Assembly: GCA_964561455.1 (NCBI GenBank)
Contig: CAZLPS010000022.1
Span: forward strand, 1-54,290
From: JABDGR01 sp964561455
Lineage (GTDB): Bacteria; Verrucomicrobiota; Verrucomicrobiia; Opitutales; JABDGR01
DNA length: 54,290 nucleotides
Reading direction: 5' to 3'
Notes under the pieces: model-generated
Databases searched by the model: none
What the model saw: only the letters and a program-made list of their open reading frames with translations
Told to the model about the DNA's origin: nothing
Made by a program: the position numbers and the translations under genes
Shown: positions 39,979-47,952 of the stretch, in pieces
Layout of the letters: each line of letters begins with the position of its first letter
Position numbering within the stretch: position 1 is the first letter of the stretch

Positions 39979-40470
39979 TTAAGCCGCGCTGCCGCAGCAT
40001 TTTTTATATTTTTTGCCGCTGCCGCACGGGCAGGGATCATTGCGGCCGATCTTCGGAGTTTCATGGCGGACGGTTTTGCCGGGTTCTTTCGCGGTGCCGG
40101 CATAGACCCAGTGGCCGTCTTCGCGTGTAAACAGCGCAACTTCGTGGTGTTGCTGTTCCTTGCCCTCGACTTTGAAGCGCGCCACGAACTCGACAAGGCC
40201 CTCGGTATCGTCGGGGCCACCCTTCTCGGTGCGGAGGATGCCGAGGCCGAGCCATTCGGAGCTTTCGGCCCAGCGTTTGGCGTCGTCGGGGGTGAAATCC
40301 TTGCGCTGTTCGGCGGAAAGGGTATTTTCGAGATGGGCGTAGGCGCGGCGCACATAGGCGGTATAGCGCGAACGCATCAGGGCCTCGGCCGTCGCCGCCG
40401 GGGCGCCAGCGAGGACGGGGCCGCAGCAGACGTCAAAATCCAGGCCGGAACCACAGGGACAATTGTTCAT
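39979..40470 (-). CDS. YchJ-family SEC-C metal-binding protein
   Basis: A 163-residue protein from ATG 40470. SEC-C motifs occur at both ends: CPCGSGLDFDVCCG (residues 4-17) and CPCGSGKKYKKCCG near the C-terminus, each expected to bind zinc. Between them is the UPF0225/NTF2-like domain (ALMRSRYTAYVRRAYAHLEN, then GLVEFVARFK). Family function is not established. The frame is open far upstream (to 41067), but that part overlaps VapC coding and repeats, so the CxC start is preferred. Confidence 0.85.
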   Translation of the reverse strand: MNNCPCGSGLDFDVCCGPVLAGAPAATAEALMRSRYTAYVRRAYAHLENTLSAEQRKDFTPDDAKRWAESSEWLGLGILRTEKGGPDDTEGLVEFVARFKVEGKEQQHHEVALFTREDGHWVYAGTAKEPGKTVRHETPKIGRNDPCPCGSGKKYKKCCGSAA

Positions 40471-40527
40471 GCCGCACGGTATTTCCGGCGGGGGCAAGGG
40501 TGCAATCTTAGAATAAAGAAAAACGAT

Positions 40528-40658
40528 CTTTCTCGCGCAAAGTGGCAAAGGCGCAAAGGTTTTTTTTGACAGAATTGCCGGAATTTTTTGGCCGTCCTTT
40601 AAGGCACAAATTTCAAATTCGTCCTTGGCCCCTTCGCGGCTTCGCGCGGGCAGTTCCT
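40528..40658 (+). repeat. Direct repeat, left copy, flanking vapBC
   Basis: About 130 bases (CGCGCAAAG...GGCGCAAAGGTTTTTTTTG, ACAGAATTGCCGGAATTTT, CAAATTTCAAATTCGTCCTT, CGCGGGCAGTTC) repeated with moderate divergence in the same orientation at 41521-41667. The vapBC pair lies between the copies. Confidence 0.75.
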
Positions 40659-40721
40659 CTGTCCGTTTCTTGGCGTGTTTGGCGACTGGCGTGTTGCAGT
40701 GTTTCTGGTCGGAATCAGGCT

Positions 40722-41135
40722 TTACCAGGGCGAGAGAACGGGAATGACCTGGCGACCGTGACGGCGATAACGCAAAAAATCGCGATCGAGCGTCAGGACC
40801 CTGCAGTCGTGGTGGATTTCCGCCAGACGCACGAGGCAGGCATCGGCCAGCGACATCGGAGTGTCCGCATATCGGCGCATCAAGGCGTGGAGAGAGGCGG
40901 CCTCTGCCGCGACGTTCAATCCGATTTGGAGAATACCCTTTTGCACCAAACCGACTAGGTCGGCTGGATTGCCACCGTGGCGGCCGGTGAGAAAGCAGGC
41001 TTCGGTTAACGCCGCCTCGCAGGTTACCAACGGAGGATTCAGGCTGGGCCAGAGGCCAACCGCCCACTTATGCCACTGATCCCGGTCGTTGTAATAGGCC
41101 ACTAAAGGTCCACAATCGAGGATGAGGGCGGTCAT
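40722..41135 (-). CDS. VapC-type PIN-domain toxin
   Basis: A 137-residue PIN ribonuclease. The four acidic metal ligands are recognisable: LILDCGPLVAYY (Asp7), CEAALTEACFL (Glu), SLADACLVRLAE (Asp) and VLTLDRDFLRYR (Asp). VapC toxins cleave tRNA or rRNA when released from their antitoxin. The start ATG overlaps the stop of the ribbon-helix-helix antitoxin gene (ATGA, 41132-41135). Confidence 0.88.
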   Translation of the reverse strand: MTALILDCGPLVAYYNDRDQWHKWAVGLWPSLNPPLVTCEAALTEACFLTGRHGGNPADLVGLVQKGILQIGLNVAAEAASLHALMRRYADTPMSLADACLVRLAEIHHDCRVLTLDRDFLRYRRHGRQVIPVLSPW

Positions 41136-41371
41136 TTCCCGAACCCTTCGAGGTGTTTGGGATTGGTGGATAGGTCACCCGGCCCGTGAATGCTGCCGCA
41201 AAGATGCTGCATGAGATCGTGGCAGTTGGGTCTGGCCTTGGCCGTGCGCTGGTGTTCCAAAGCTTCCCGCACGAGGTCGGAAGTCGTACGGTTCATTTTC
41301 TCCGCCCGGCGGCTCAGCCACTGGGCCAGCGAAGGATCAAGTTTGATGGAAATGGTCTTCATTGCGATCAC
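41132..41371 (-). CDS. Ribbon-helix-helix antitoxin (VapB/CopG-like)
   Basis: 79 residues from 41371, or 76 from ATG 41362 (MKTISIKLDPSLAQWLSR). The N-terminal strand KTISIKLD followed by two helices is the RHH DNA-binding fold. The C-terminal tail (HDLMQHLCGSIHGPGDLSTN) is the kind of VapC-binding tail ending in a PGDLSTNP motif found in these antitoxins. The operon order is antitoxin then toxin, with a 4-base overlap, and it is likely autorepressed. Confidence 0.87.
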   Translation of the reverse strand: MIAMKTISIKLDPSLAQWLSRRAEKMNRTTSDLVREALEHQRTAKARPNCHDLMQHLCGSIHGPGDLSTNPKHLEGFGK

Positions 41372-41778
41372 GGTATTACGATTCTGTCAGAATGGCAAGA
41401 CGCAACTGGGGGAAGTTGCTTTTGCGGGGTTGCCCCGCTTATGGGGGGTGCCTCAATTCCCGATTTCAACCTGAAGGACCCGGCCCATTTTTGACCCCTT
41501 GGAAAATGAACAAGTGAGGCTCTTGCTCGCGCAGAGGCACAGAGGCGCAGAGGTTTTTTTGACAGAATTAACAGAATTGCCGGAATTTTTGGCCCGTCTT
41601 TTGCGGCACAAATCACAAATTTCAAATTCGTCCTTCGCCCCTTCGCGTCTCCGCGTGGGCAGTTCTTTATTAAGCGTTAAACATTAAGCTTTAATCGTTA
41701 AACGTTCTGCCCTGGTCGCTCCGACCCCTAAGTCCCTTTGTCCCTCAGTCCCTTGGTCCCTCTGTCTTGGTATCCTTC
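41372..41778. other. Intergenic region with the right copy of the vapBC-flanking repeat
   Basis: No gene is seen. The region up to 41500 is upstream of vapBC and probably holds its promoter. 41521-41667 is the direct repeat described at 40528. 41672-41705 has AGCGTTAAACATTAAGC words, and 41725-41770 has the low-complexity run TCCCTTTGTCCCTCAGTCCC. Confidence 0.6.
41521..41667 (+). repeat. Direct repeat, right copy, flanking vapBC
   Basis: Same orientation and order of segments as 40528-40658 (CTCGCGCAGAGGC, TTTTTTTGACAGAATT, GCCGGAATTTTTGG, AATTTCAAATTCGTCCTTCG, GGGCAGTTCT), with a short internal duplication of ACAGAATT. Confidence 0.75.
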
Positions 41779-42930
41779 CTACGGCAAAGGCTGGGCCGGG
41801 GTCACTGCGATTTGGTTGTCCACGTTTTCCAGCCTGACCCGGGCAATGGCCAGCGCGCCGATGCGTTCCTTGGTGTCCTGGTTGCCGACGTATCCGCGCA
41901 GGGTGACCCGGCCGGCCATGGTGCCGACTTCCACGTTATCTTTGTCGTCCGGCATGTCATCCTGAATCGATTGGTAAATTTGGTCGGTGATATGGACATC
42001 CCGAAAGCTGGTGCCTTGCTCAAGCGGGATCTCTGTATGCGGCCCGGTGGCATTTTGTTCATGGAAGGAGATGGACTGCCCACTGCCGCCGGTTTTGATG
42101 ATAACATGCGGCTCCTCGCTGTATTCCACTTTCGTAACATCCAGGACCAGGGCCGTATGCGCGGCATTGAAGCTGAGCAGCATCGGCGGTACCACCGCAA
42201 AATATTTTAGCGGCCGAAGGGATTTTTCATTAATGCTGATAAACGTATTGAGGATGCGCCCCTTGGTAATATCCACCTCCACGGATTGAAAGCGACCGAG
42301 CATGGTTCCCTGCAAGTTGTCCACCGCCAGGTCGGCGAGCTTGGTCATCCTTTCCACACTGCCGAGGCTGGTAATGTTCCTGCCCGCGGCGGAGGTTCGT
42401 CCGCTGTCTTCGCCCGGCACCAGGAAGTTGGGCTCCTGCCCGAAAAAGTGGTAAGCCGCCGCCAGGCGACCAGGCTGGGTGGATTCCGCCCATTTGGACA
42501 GGTCAAACGCCGGAGCCGATTTGAACTCCGCCATGGTTTTGTCAATGTGGTAAACGGCCGCCTGGGCGCCGGAGAACAATGCCCTCGGTGGCACGGCAAT
42601 CGTCTTGCCGCCCAATCCCAAGGTTTGGCCCGACACGACCAACACCGCCACAATGCGCCCATTGGACAAGTCGAGCACGAGGTCATTGATGCGGCCCAGG
42701 GGTTCATTCTGCAGAGTCTGGATTTGAATGTTCGTGATCACATTCCATCCGGCTTCCGGTCCCATCACCGCGTTGGTGGTCTCGGGTGGGGGTGGCACGC
42801 TGGCGCAAGCCGGAAGCAGCAAGCTGGCGCTCATTAACGCGCCAGTGAGGCGGGCTGACAGTCTGCCTCGCGCCGGGTTCTTTCCCGCGCGGAGCAGCAC
42901 CCATGGGTTGGGGAAATGCCAGAGTTTCAT
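41779..42930 (-). CDS. PRC-barrel and BON domain lipoprotein
   Basis: 383 residues from ATG 42930 (the upstream open frame to 43020 overlaps the next gene). Signal peptide ending in the lipobox LLPAC. Two PRC-barrel-like domains (INDLVLDLSNGRIVAVLVVS, about residues 85-105, and a second around GRFQSVEVDITKGRILNTFI), then a C-terminal BON domain (VHITDQIYQSIQDDM, VEVGTMAGRVTLRGYV, ALAIARVRLENVDNQIAV). BON domains bind phospholipid in osmotic-stress lipoproteins. It lies 19 bases after the lipoprotein gene 42950-43501 in a minus-strand operon. Confidence 0.85.
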   Translation of the reverse strand: MKLWHFPNPWVLLRAGKNPARGRLSARLTGALMSASLLLPACASVPPPPETTNAVMGPEAGWNVITNIQIQTLQNEPLGRINDLVLDLSNGRIVAVLVVSGQTLGLGGKTIAVPPRALFSGAQAAVYHIDKTMAEFKSAPAFDLSKWAESTQPGRLAAAYHFFGQEPNFLVPGEDSGRTSAAGRNITSLGSVERMTKLADLAVDNLQGTMLGRFQSVEVDITKGRILNTFISINEKSLRPLKYFAVVPPMLLSFNAAHTALVLDVTKVEYSEEPHVIIKTGGSGQSISFHEQNATGPHTEIPLEQGTSFRDVHITDQIYQSIQDDMPDDKDNVEVGTMAGRVTLRGYVGNQDTKERIGALAIARVRLENVDNQIAVTPAQPLP

Positions 42931-42949
42931 GGAATGGATGGGGCCGTTC

Positions 42950-43501
42950 TCAGTGTGTCGCCAGGGTGACCGCCGTCCCGGGATTGAGATAGTCAAAGAT
43001 TGTGGCGGTTTTGACGTCATTGACCACGCCCCCGGAAAGGATCGGCAGGCCGAGAAGATTCCCCTGGTAAAAAATGAGGGTTACCTTGTAATCGAATCCA
43101 GATTCGTCGGTTTGCAGGCGAATCGGCGAACTCAGGCCGTGGACGCGCGCCTTCGTCTCAAATTCGAAATAATAGCCTTCCAGATTCTGGACAAATGAAG
43201 TGCTGGCTTCCGTGGCATCCAGTTCTTTGAATTGGACATTATTGCTCCCAAACAGGGCCGCCACCATCTCCTGCCGGTCCAGGCGCGAAAAATCCTCCGG
43301 CTTGCGATTCAACATTTGAAACACGGTCTCGCGGGGCAGGCCCGGCTTGAGCGCCGCGAATTTGTCCAGGAATTCCTCCCGGCTTTTGTAAAAAGACTGG
43401 TTGACCAAATCCGTTCCCCCGGGAACCGGGGCCACGCCGGCACATCCTCCCGCCGCGAGCGCGAGCATGACCAGTACGGCCGTTGCGGCAAATCGTTGCA
43501 T
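42950..43501 (-). CDS. Lipoprotein, unknown function
   Basis: 183 residues with signal peptide and lipobox LAAGGC. The mature part (YKSREEFLDKFAALKPGLPR, then VFQMLNRKPEDFSRL) resembles small outer-membrane lipoproteins with a SmpA/OmlA-like G-x-x-R-x-x-V helix turn: LKPGLPRETVFQML. A C-terminal beta region follows (YKVTLIFYQGNLLG). A role in envelope maintenance is possible. It lies between the NarL regulator (18 bases upstream) and the PRC/BON gene on the same strand, probably one operon. Confidence 0.7.
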   Translation of the reverse strand: MQRFAATAVLVMLALAAGGCAGVAPVPGGTDLVNQSFYKSREEFLDKFAALKPGLPRETVFQMLNRKPEDFSRLDRQEMVAALFGSNNVQFKELDATEASTSFVQNLEGYYFEFETKARVHGLSSPIRLQTDESGFDYKVTLIFYQGNLLGLPILSGGVVNDVKTATIFDYLNPGTAVTLATH

Positions 43502-43519
43502 GGGAAATCAGGAATCGGG

Positions 43520-44206
43520 TTAAGCGACTGCCAGCCGTGCCTTGCCCTCAATGATGCCGGCGGCGATGGCATACCGGGTAAGCCCGGCAGTGTTGTGAAT
43601 GTTCAACTTGTTCATGACATGCTGCCGGTGTTTCTCGACGGTCTTGATGCTGATGGCCAGCAGGTCCGCGACTTGTTTATTGGCCGACCCCTCGGCGACG
43701 AGTTGCAGCACCTCCGCCTCCCGGTGGGTGAGGCGGCTGGCGTTGGCCTTCGCCAAACCGTCCCGATCGCGTGACAGGTTTTGCGCCTCCTTCAGGCGTT
43801 TGGCCATGGCTGCGCTGAAAAACGGTTTACCCGCGGCGACCGTGCGAATGGCCTTGGCCACCAGATCGGCGGAGGCCAGTTTCTCGAGAAATCCGGCCGC
43901 TCCCGCTTCATGCATGCGCAGAAAATAGGCGTCGTCGTTATGCGCGGATAAAATGAGGACCCTGGCCGCGGGATTGGCCGCCAGGATTTGCCGCGTGGCT
44001 TCGAGGCCGTTGAGCTCCGGCATGGAGATATCCATCACGATCACATTCGGCTGCAGCGCTTGGGCCATATTCACCGCCTCCCGGCCGGTTCGGGCCTCGC
44101 CCACCACGGTAAATTGCCCATGCATTTTCAAAAGCGCGCAGAGACCCTGCCGGACAATGGCATGGTCGTCCGCGAGGAGTACGGTGATTGATTGGGTGGA
44201 GAACAT
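43520..44206 (-). CDS. NarL/LuxR-family response regulator
   Basis: 228 residues. REC domain (residues about 7-125): acidic pocket LLADDH, phospho-Asp in NVIVMDISMPEL, Thr/Ser in VLILSAHND, Lys in GFLEKLA. LuxR-type helix-turn-helix at about 158-215: LTHREAEVLQLVAEGSANKQ, then VEKHRQHVMNKLNI. It is probably the partner of the REC-HisKA_3 kinase at 45450-46484, because HisKA_3 kinases usually phosphorylate NarL-type regulators. It heads a minus-strand run of envelope proteins that it may control. Confidence 0.92.
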   Translation of the reverse strand: MFSTQSITVLLADDHAIVRQGLCALLKMHGQFTVVGEARTGREAVNMAQALQPNVIVMDISMPELNGLEATRQILAANPAARVLILSAHNDDAYFLRMHEAGAAGFLEKLASADLVAKAIRTVAAGKPFFSAAMAKRLKEAQNLSRDRDGLAKANASRLTHREAEVLQLVAEGSANKQVADLLAISIKTVEKHRQHVMNKLNIHNTAGLTRYAIAAGIIEGKARLAVA

Positions 44207-44298
44207 GGTTTGGTTGGGTTGACCGTTGGAAGATTCCGGAAGAATGTGGTTATTGGGTGAAAATTGGTGGGCGCTTTTATTCCTGGGCGGCGCTTGAT

Positions 44299-44463
44299 TC
44301 AGGCCTGCGGCCTCCGGCCCAGCAACAGGGACGCCACAAACAGCACCAAGAAGATGAGAAAGAGCACGCGCGCAAACAGGGCGGCGGTGCCCGCAATGAC
44401 CCCGAAGCCGAGAATGCCGGCGATCAAGGCGATGAGGAGGAAGATGATGGCGTACCTTAACAT
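44299..44463 (-). CDS. DUF1328 small membrane protein (YtjA-like)
   Basis: 54 residues, MLRYAIIFLLIALIAGILGF then GVIAGTAALFARVLF and a second hydrophobic helix, ending LLLGRRPQA. The GFGxIAGTAA turn between two transmembrane helices is diagnostic of DUF1328. These peptides are common in stress-related gene groups, next to CsbD and BON proteins, as here. Start ATG at 44463. Confidence 0.88.
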   Translation of the reverse strand: MLRYAIIFLLIALIAGILGFGVIAGTAALFARVLFLIFLVLFVASLLLGRRPQA

Positions 44464-44496
44464 GAGAGTGGTGGATTGGGGGTTGGAAGAAATGGG

Positions 44497-44703
44497 TTAG
44501 TCGGATTTCGACCGGATCAACAAACCGCCTGCGCCAATGGCGGCCGCAATGGAGCCCCCAATCAGCAGCCAGATGGATTTATCCGTGGGGGAACCGGTGA
44601 AAAACCGGGAGAAATCAGAGCCAATGGATTTCGAGGCGCTGATGCCGAGGACGACGAGTGCGATGCCGCCGGCGAGAAGGACGATGGAGACGATTTTATT
44701 CAT
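44497..44703 (-). CDS. DUF3185-like small membrane protein
   Basis: 68 residues from ATG 44703 (MNKIVSIVLLAGGIALVVLG). Two transmembrane helices are separated by SKSIGSDFSRFFTGSPTDKS, and the C-terminal helix is IWLLIGGSIAAAIGAGGLL. This matches the DUF3185 layout (helix, D-x-x-R-x-F-T-G-x-P-T, helix). The function is unknown; it is part of the same stress cluster. It lies 33 bases upstream of the DUF1328 gene on the same strand. Confidence 0.8.
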   Translation of the reverse strand: MNKIVSIVLLAGGIALVVLGISASKSIGSDFSRFFTGSPTDKSIWLLIGGSIAAAIGAGGLLIRSKSD

Positions 44704-44974
44704 GACTCGGTAGGTTGACTGGGTTGGAGGGCGATTCTGGTTAATCGGCTGCGGAAAGTGTTTCTTTGGTATTGTTTGTCCGCGGCAAATTATTGGCGAA
44801 AGATACCTCATCCCGCATGTGTTGTAAATTGGGGCTTCGGCGATATTTCGCTAGGTAAAATCCCTAGTCTGGCCATCAGCGAGGCCTTATGCTGACGAAG
44901 TGAATGATCAAGAGAAGTATCATCATGCGAATAACGTTGCCAAATATTGGGGCGTTGTTTTGAATTAATTTGTT

Positions 44975-45441
44975 ATGTCACAAGAATGTCACATTCTGGT
45001 CGCAGATGACGATTCCGGCCATGCCCGGCTCATCGAGAAGAATCTGCTCCGCGCCGGTTTGCGCCAGCCAGTGCTGCGTTTCGAAAATGGCCAGGATATT
45101 TTGGACTTCCTGTTTTCCCGCCAGCCCGCCAGCCCGCCAGCCCGCCAGCCCGCCAGCCCGCCACGGCCTATCTGCTGCTGCTGGATATTCATATGCCTAG
45201 AGTGGACGGCGTGCAGGTGTTATCCCAAGTCAAGGCTGACCCTCATTTGCGCAAAATGCCCGTCATTATGCTAACCACGACCGACGACCCGCGCGAAGTG
45301 GCCCGGTGTCATCAACTTGGCTGCAACCATTACATGGTCAAGCCGGTGAATTATGATCGGTTTTCGGAGGCCATAATCCAACTCGGCCATTTTATCAACC
45401 TCGTGCAAGTGCCCGGTTTGGACGGTCCCAAATCGGACTAA
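44975..45441 (+). CDS. CheY-like response regulator, frame interrupted by an 8-bp tandem repeat
   Basis: The first half (ATG 44975) reads CHILVADDDSGHARLIEKNL and FENGQDILDFLF. After five CCAGCCCG units the frame is lost. The rest, YLLLLDIHMPRVDGVQVLSQ, VIMLTTTDDPREVARCHQLG and YMVKPVNYDRFSEAI up to the stop at 45441, is intact in another frame. Removing one 8-base unit (or adding two) joins both halves into a single Rcp1-type REC protein with all phosphorylation residues (DDD, Asp in LLDIHM, Thr, Lys in VKP). As drawn, the product would be truncated and inactive. It lies directly upstream of the kinase gene 45450-46484 and may be its partner. Confidence 0.85.
45121..45160 (+). repeat. Octanucleotide tandem repeat (CCAGCCCG)5 inside a response regulator
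   Basis: Five perfect head-to-tail copies of CCAGCCCG, preceded by a partial CCCG and followed by CCA. The unit length is not a multiple of three, so slippage changes the reading frame of the surrounding gene. Confidence 0.95.
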
Positions 45442-45449
45442 GCCCCGCC

Positions 45450-46484
45450 ATGGCCACATCCCCTGCTCCTGCCCCGGCCCTGGTTTTGGTCGTTGACGAC
45501 GACGCCGGCTTGGCGCGCCTGATGGCCAGGGCCATTGCGCGCGAAGGCTTCGCCACCATTTCGGCTGGTTCCGGGCAGGCTGCGCTAAACTGGCTGGCCA
45601 CCAACACGGCGGATCTGATGCTCCTGGATCTCAAACTCCCGGATATGGCGGGCAAGGAAATCGTTGACCGGCTGGCGGCCGCCGGCCGCCCCGTCCCGTT
45701 TATCGTCGTTACCGGCCAGAGCGATGAACGCGTCGCCGTGAAGCTGATGAAGGGTGGCGCCCTCGATTACCTGATCAAGGATGCGCAATTAATCGCGCTG
45801 CTTCCGGCGATTGTTCGGCACGCTCTCGACCAAATCGAATATAAGCGGCGCTTGGAACGGGAAATCCTTGAAATCAGCGACCGCGAGCTGCGCCGTATTG
45901 GGAGCGATTTTCACGACGGGCTGGGTCAGGAGTTGACGGCGCTGGAATTGTTCACTGCCAGCCTGCTCGCCGGCCTGCATAAACAAGCCCCCAACTTGGA
46001 GCCGCGCTTTAGGGAAATGAGCGGCCAGTTACAACGGGTCGTGCGCGAGGCCCGCGCGCTCGCCCATGGGCTGTGTCCGGTGTCGCTGGCTGGCGACGGC
46101 TTGGTCACCGCGTTGCGCGAACTCGCCGAAGGCACCCGCCGGATGACCAAGGTTCGCTGCGAATTTGCCGGCCAAGCCGGCTTGGCAGTGACCGACCCCA
46201 TCGTCGCGAACCACCTTTATCGCATTGCCCAGGAAGCGGCAAATAACGCTCTGAAGCATAGCCGCGCCAAAATAATCCGTATCTCGCTTAGCCGCCAAGG
46301 CGACGCCCTGCAATTGACGGTGAGTGATAATGGGCGCGGCCTGGATAAGGCAGCGATCAAGGGCGGTGGGATTGGGCTGCAAATGATGAAATATCGCGCC
46401 GATTTGATCCACGCCTCGGTCGAGGTTACTTCCGCCCCCAAGAAAGGGACCAAGATCACCTGCCGGTTGCGGACCGAAGGGTAG
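45450..46484 (+). CDS. REC-HisKA_3-HATPase histidine kinase
   Basis: 344 residues. N-terminal receiver domain (about 10-125): VVDDDAGLARLM, phospho-Asp in LMLLDLKLPDM, Thr in FIVVTGQSD, Lys in DYLIKDA. HisKA_3 with phospho-acceptor His in IGSDFHDGLGQELTALEL, then the ATPase N box RIAQEAANNALKHSRA and G boxes DNGRGLDKA and GGGIGLQMMKYRA. Soluble, with no membrane segment, so its input is probably phosphotransfer to the receiver. It follows the repeat-interrupted CheY gene by 8 bases. Likely output partner: the NarL regulator 43520-44206. Confidence 0.92.
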   Translation: MATSPAPAPALVLVVDDDAGLARLMARAIAREGFATISAGSGQAALNWLATNTADLMLLDLKLPDMAGKEIVDRLAAAGRPVPFIVVTGQSDERVAVKLMKGGALDYLIKDAQLIALLPAIVRHALDQIEYKRRLEREILEISDRELRRIGSDFHDGLGQELTALELFTASLLAGLHKQAPNLEPRFREMSGQLQRVVREARALAHGLCPVSLAGDGLVTALRELAEGTRRMTKVRCEFAGQAGLAVTDPIVANHLYRIAQEAANNALKHSRAKIIRISLSRQGDALQLTVSDNGRGLDKAAIKGGGIGLQMMKYRADLIHASVEVTSAPKKGTKITCRLRTEG

Positions 46485-46686
46485 AATTCAAATTGGCTGT
46501 CGTCGCCCCGCATCGGTGGACTTCCCGAGGCCGGAATGATGGGTGAACGCATGGGGCCAAATGCTCGGGGCGATGGGGTGCGGGTAGGGTATATTTCCTA
46601 TTGTCAACGGCCCATCCACGTGGTAGTAATGTACCCCATGGGGCTGAAACTAGCCCTACGGGTTAGCACCAAATATCATCCTCACC

Positions 46687-47547
46687 ATGAAAACGCGCCC
46701 ATTTGTTTCGTTGGCACTTGCGGCGCTTTGCGCCGCCCTTGGCCTCCCGGCTTCCGGGCGCGCCCAGTCAATTCTCCTCTCCGCCGGGAATTTCTCCCTG
46801 CTCGGGGGCACGGCAATAACCAGCACTGGGACCGTGGGCACGATTGTTACGGGTGGGAATGTGGGCTCGGCGACCGCCATCACCGGCTTTCCTCCGGGCG
46901 TGATTTCGACTCCGTACATGTCAATCGTCGGCGGCCCGGTGGTCAATCAAGCGTTGTTAGATCTTATCACAGCGAAAAATGGCTTGGCGGGCATGCCCTC
47001 CAATGTGACGATGACCGGCACCGATTTGGGTGGCCTGACGCTGACGCCGGCCGTCTACACTTTCGGGGCGGCGGCGGGGCAGACCGGGGCGCTCCAACTC
47101 GACGCGCAGGGGCACAACAATGTTTTTTGGGTTTTCCAAATCGGCACCTCGCTTACCACGGCTGCGGGGTCGTCGGTCACGCTGATTAATCCCGGCACCA
47201 ATGGCGGCAAGGACGATGGCATCTTTTGGGTGGCCGAGACTGGTGGCATCACCGAGGGTGCCAACAGTGCGATGCTCGGCAACTATCTGGCGGGCACCAG
47301 CATAACGTTCAGTGGCACCACTACGGCCAGCGGCGGCGTCCGCGCCCTCGCGGAGGCCGGCATCACGCTCGACCAAAACGCCGTCAATCCGCTGGGCGGC
47401 CCTGGCGGCGGTGATTTTACCGGCGGCCTGATGTACGGTCCCAGTAACAGCGTGGTTCCCATCACCGTTCCCGAACCGGCGGCGTTTCTCTGGCTGGTGC
47501 CTATCGGTGCGCTGGGCTTGGCGCTCCGCCGTCGGCGGTCCGCTTAA
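46687..47547 (+). CDS. Ice-binding-like (DUF3494) PEP-CTERM protein
   Basis: 286 residues with signal peptide (MKTRPFVSLALAALCAALGL). DUF3494 beta-helix features: FSLLGGTAITSTGTVGTIVT, LTPAVYTFGAAA, LDAQGHNNVFWVFQIGTSL, LINPGTNGGKDDGIFWVAET, LGNYLAGTSITF. The C-terminus is a PEP-CTERM sorting signal: VPEPAAFLW, hydrophobic helix, RRRRSA, the target of exosortase/XrtA-type systems. DUF3494 proteins bind ice or act as surface adhesins. No exosortase is in the window. Confidence 0.88.
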   Translation: MKTRPFVSLALAALCAALGLPASGRAQSILLSAGNFSLLGGTAITSTGTVGTIVTGGNVGSATAITGFPPGVISTPYMSIVGGPVVNQALLDLITAKNGLAGMPSNVTMTGTDLGGLTLTPAVYTFGAAAGQTGALQLDAQGHNNVFWVFQIGTSLTTAAGSSVTLINPGTNGGKDDGIFWVAETGGITEGANSAMLGNYLAGTSITFSGTTTASGGVRALAEAGITLDQNAVNPLGGPGGGDFTGGLMYGPSNSVVPITVPEPAAFLWLVPIGALGLALRRRRSA

Positions 47548-47952
47548 TTAAAGGAAAGCTGGAATAGTGCTGGCCCGGGGCGAAGTTCCCCTCCCGGGTC
47601 CACGCCTCGCGTACCGAGGCGTGATTGTGCCGGTAAATTCCCAAATCCCCCACTGCGTCTTCGCGCCTTTGCGCGAGCTATTTCGGTGTTTTTGCGTTTA
47701 GGGTGATATTCACCGGCGCATCATTCGACGGATACCTCCGAACGATAGTAGGGTAAGTCCCCATATAGGCGCACGGGCGTTCGGGATTATAATCGGCGGT
47801 CAGAAATTACTGATCAGTTGGCGCGAGATCCATGGGACAACCTTGCCGATTTTACGTCCTTTTGCGGAATTTTTCCCAAAGGATTTTTCTTGGCGAAGTA
47901 TCGCCGCCACTCCGCTTCACGAATTTTCAAAATCTGTCGGGCCAGGGCTCCT
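47548..47952. other. Intergenic region with a perfect hairpin
   Basis: No supported gene; the frame of the next gene is open from 47818, but that part lacks family-like sequence. CACGCCTCG-CGTAC-CGAGGCGTG at 47601-47623 is a 9-bp perfect stem, possibly a terminator without a U-tract, related to the hairpin at about 36060. Confidence 0.5.

Noticed and set aside
47601..47623. Rho-independent terminator after the PEP-CTERM gene
   Set aside because: The stem is perfect, but no U-tract follows; kept only as a hairpin in the intergenic note.
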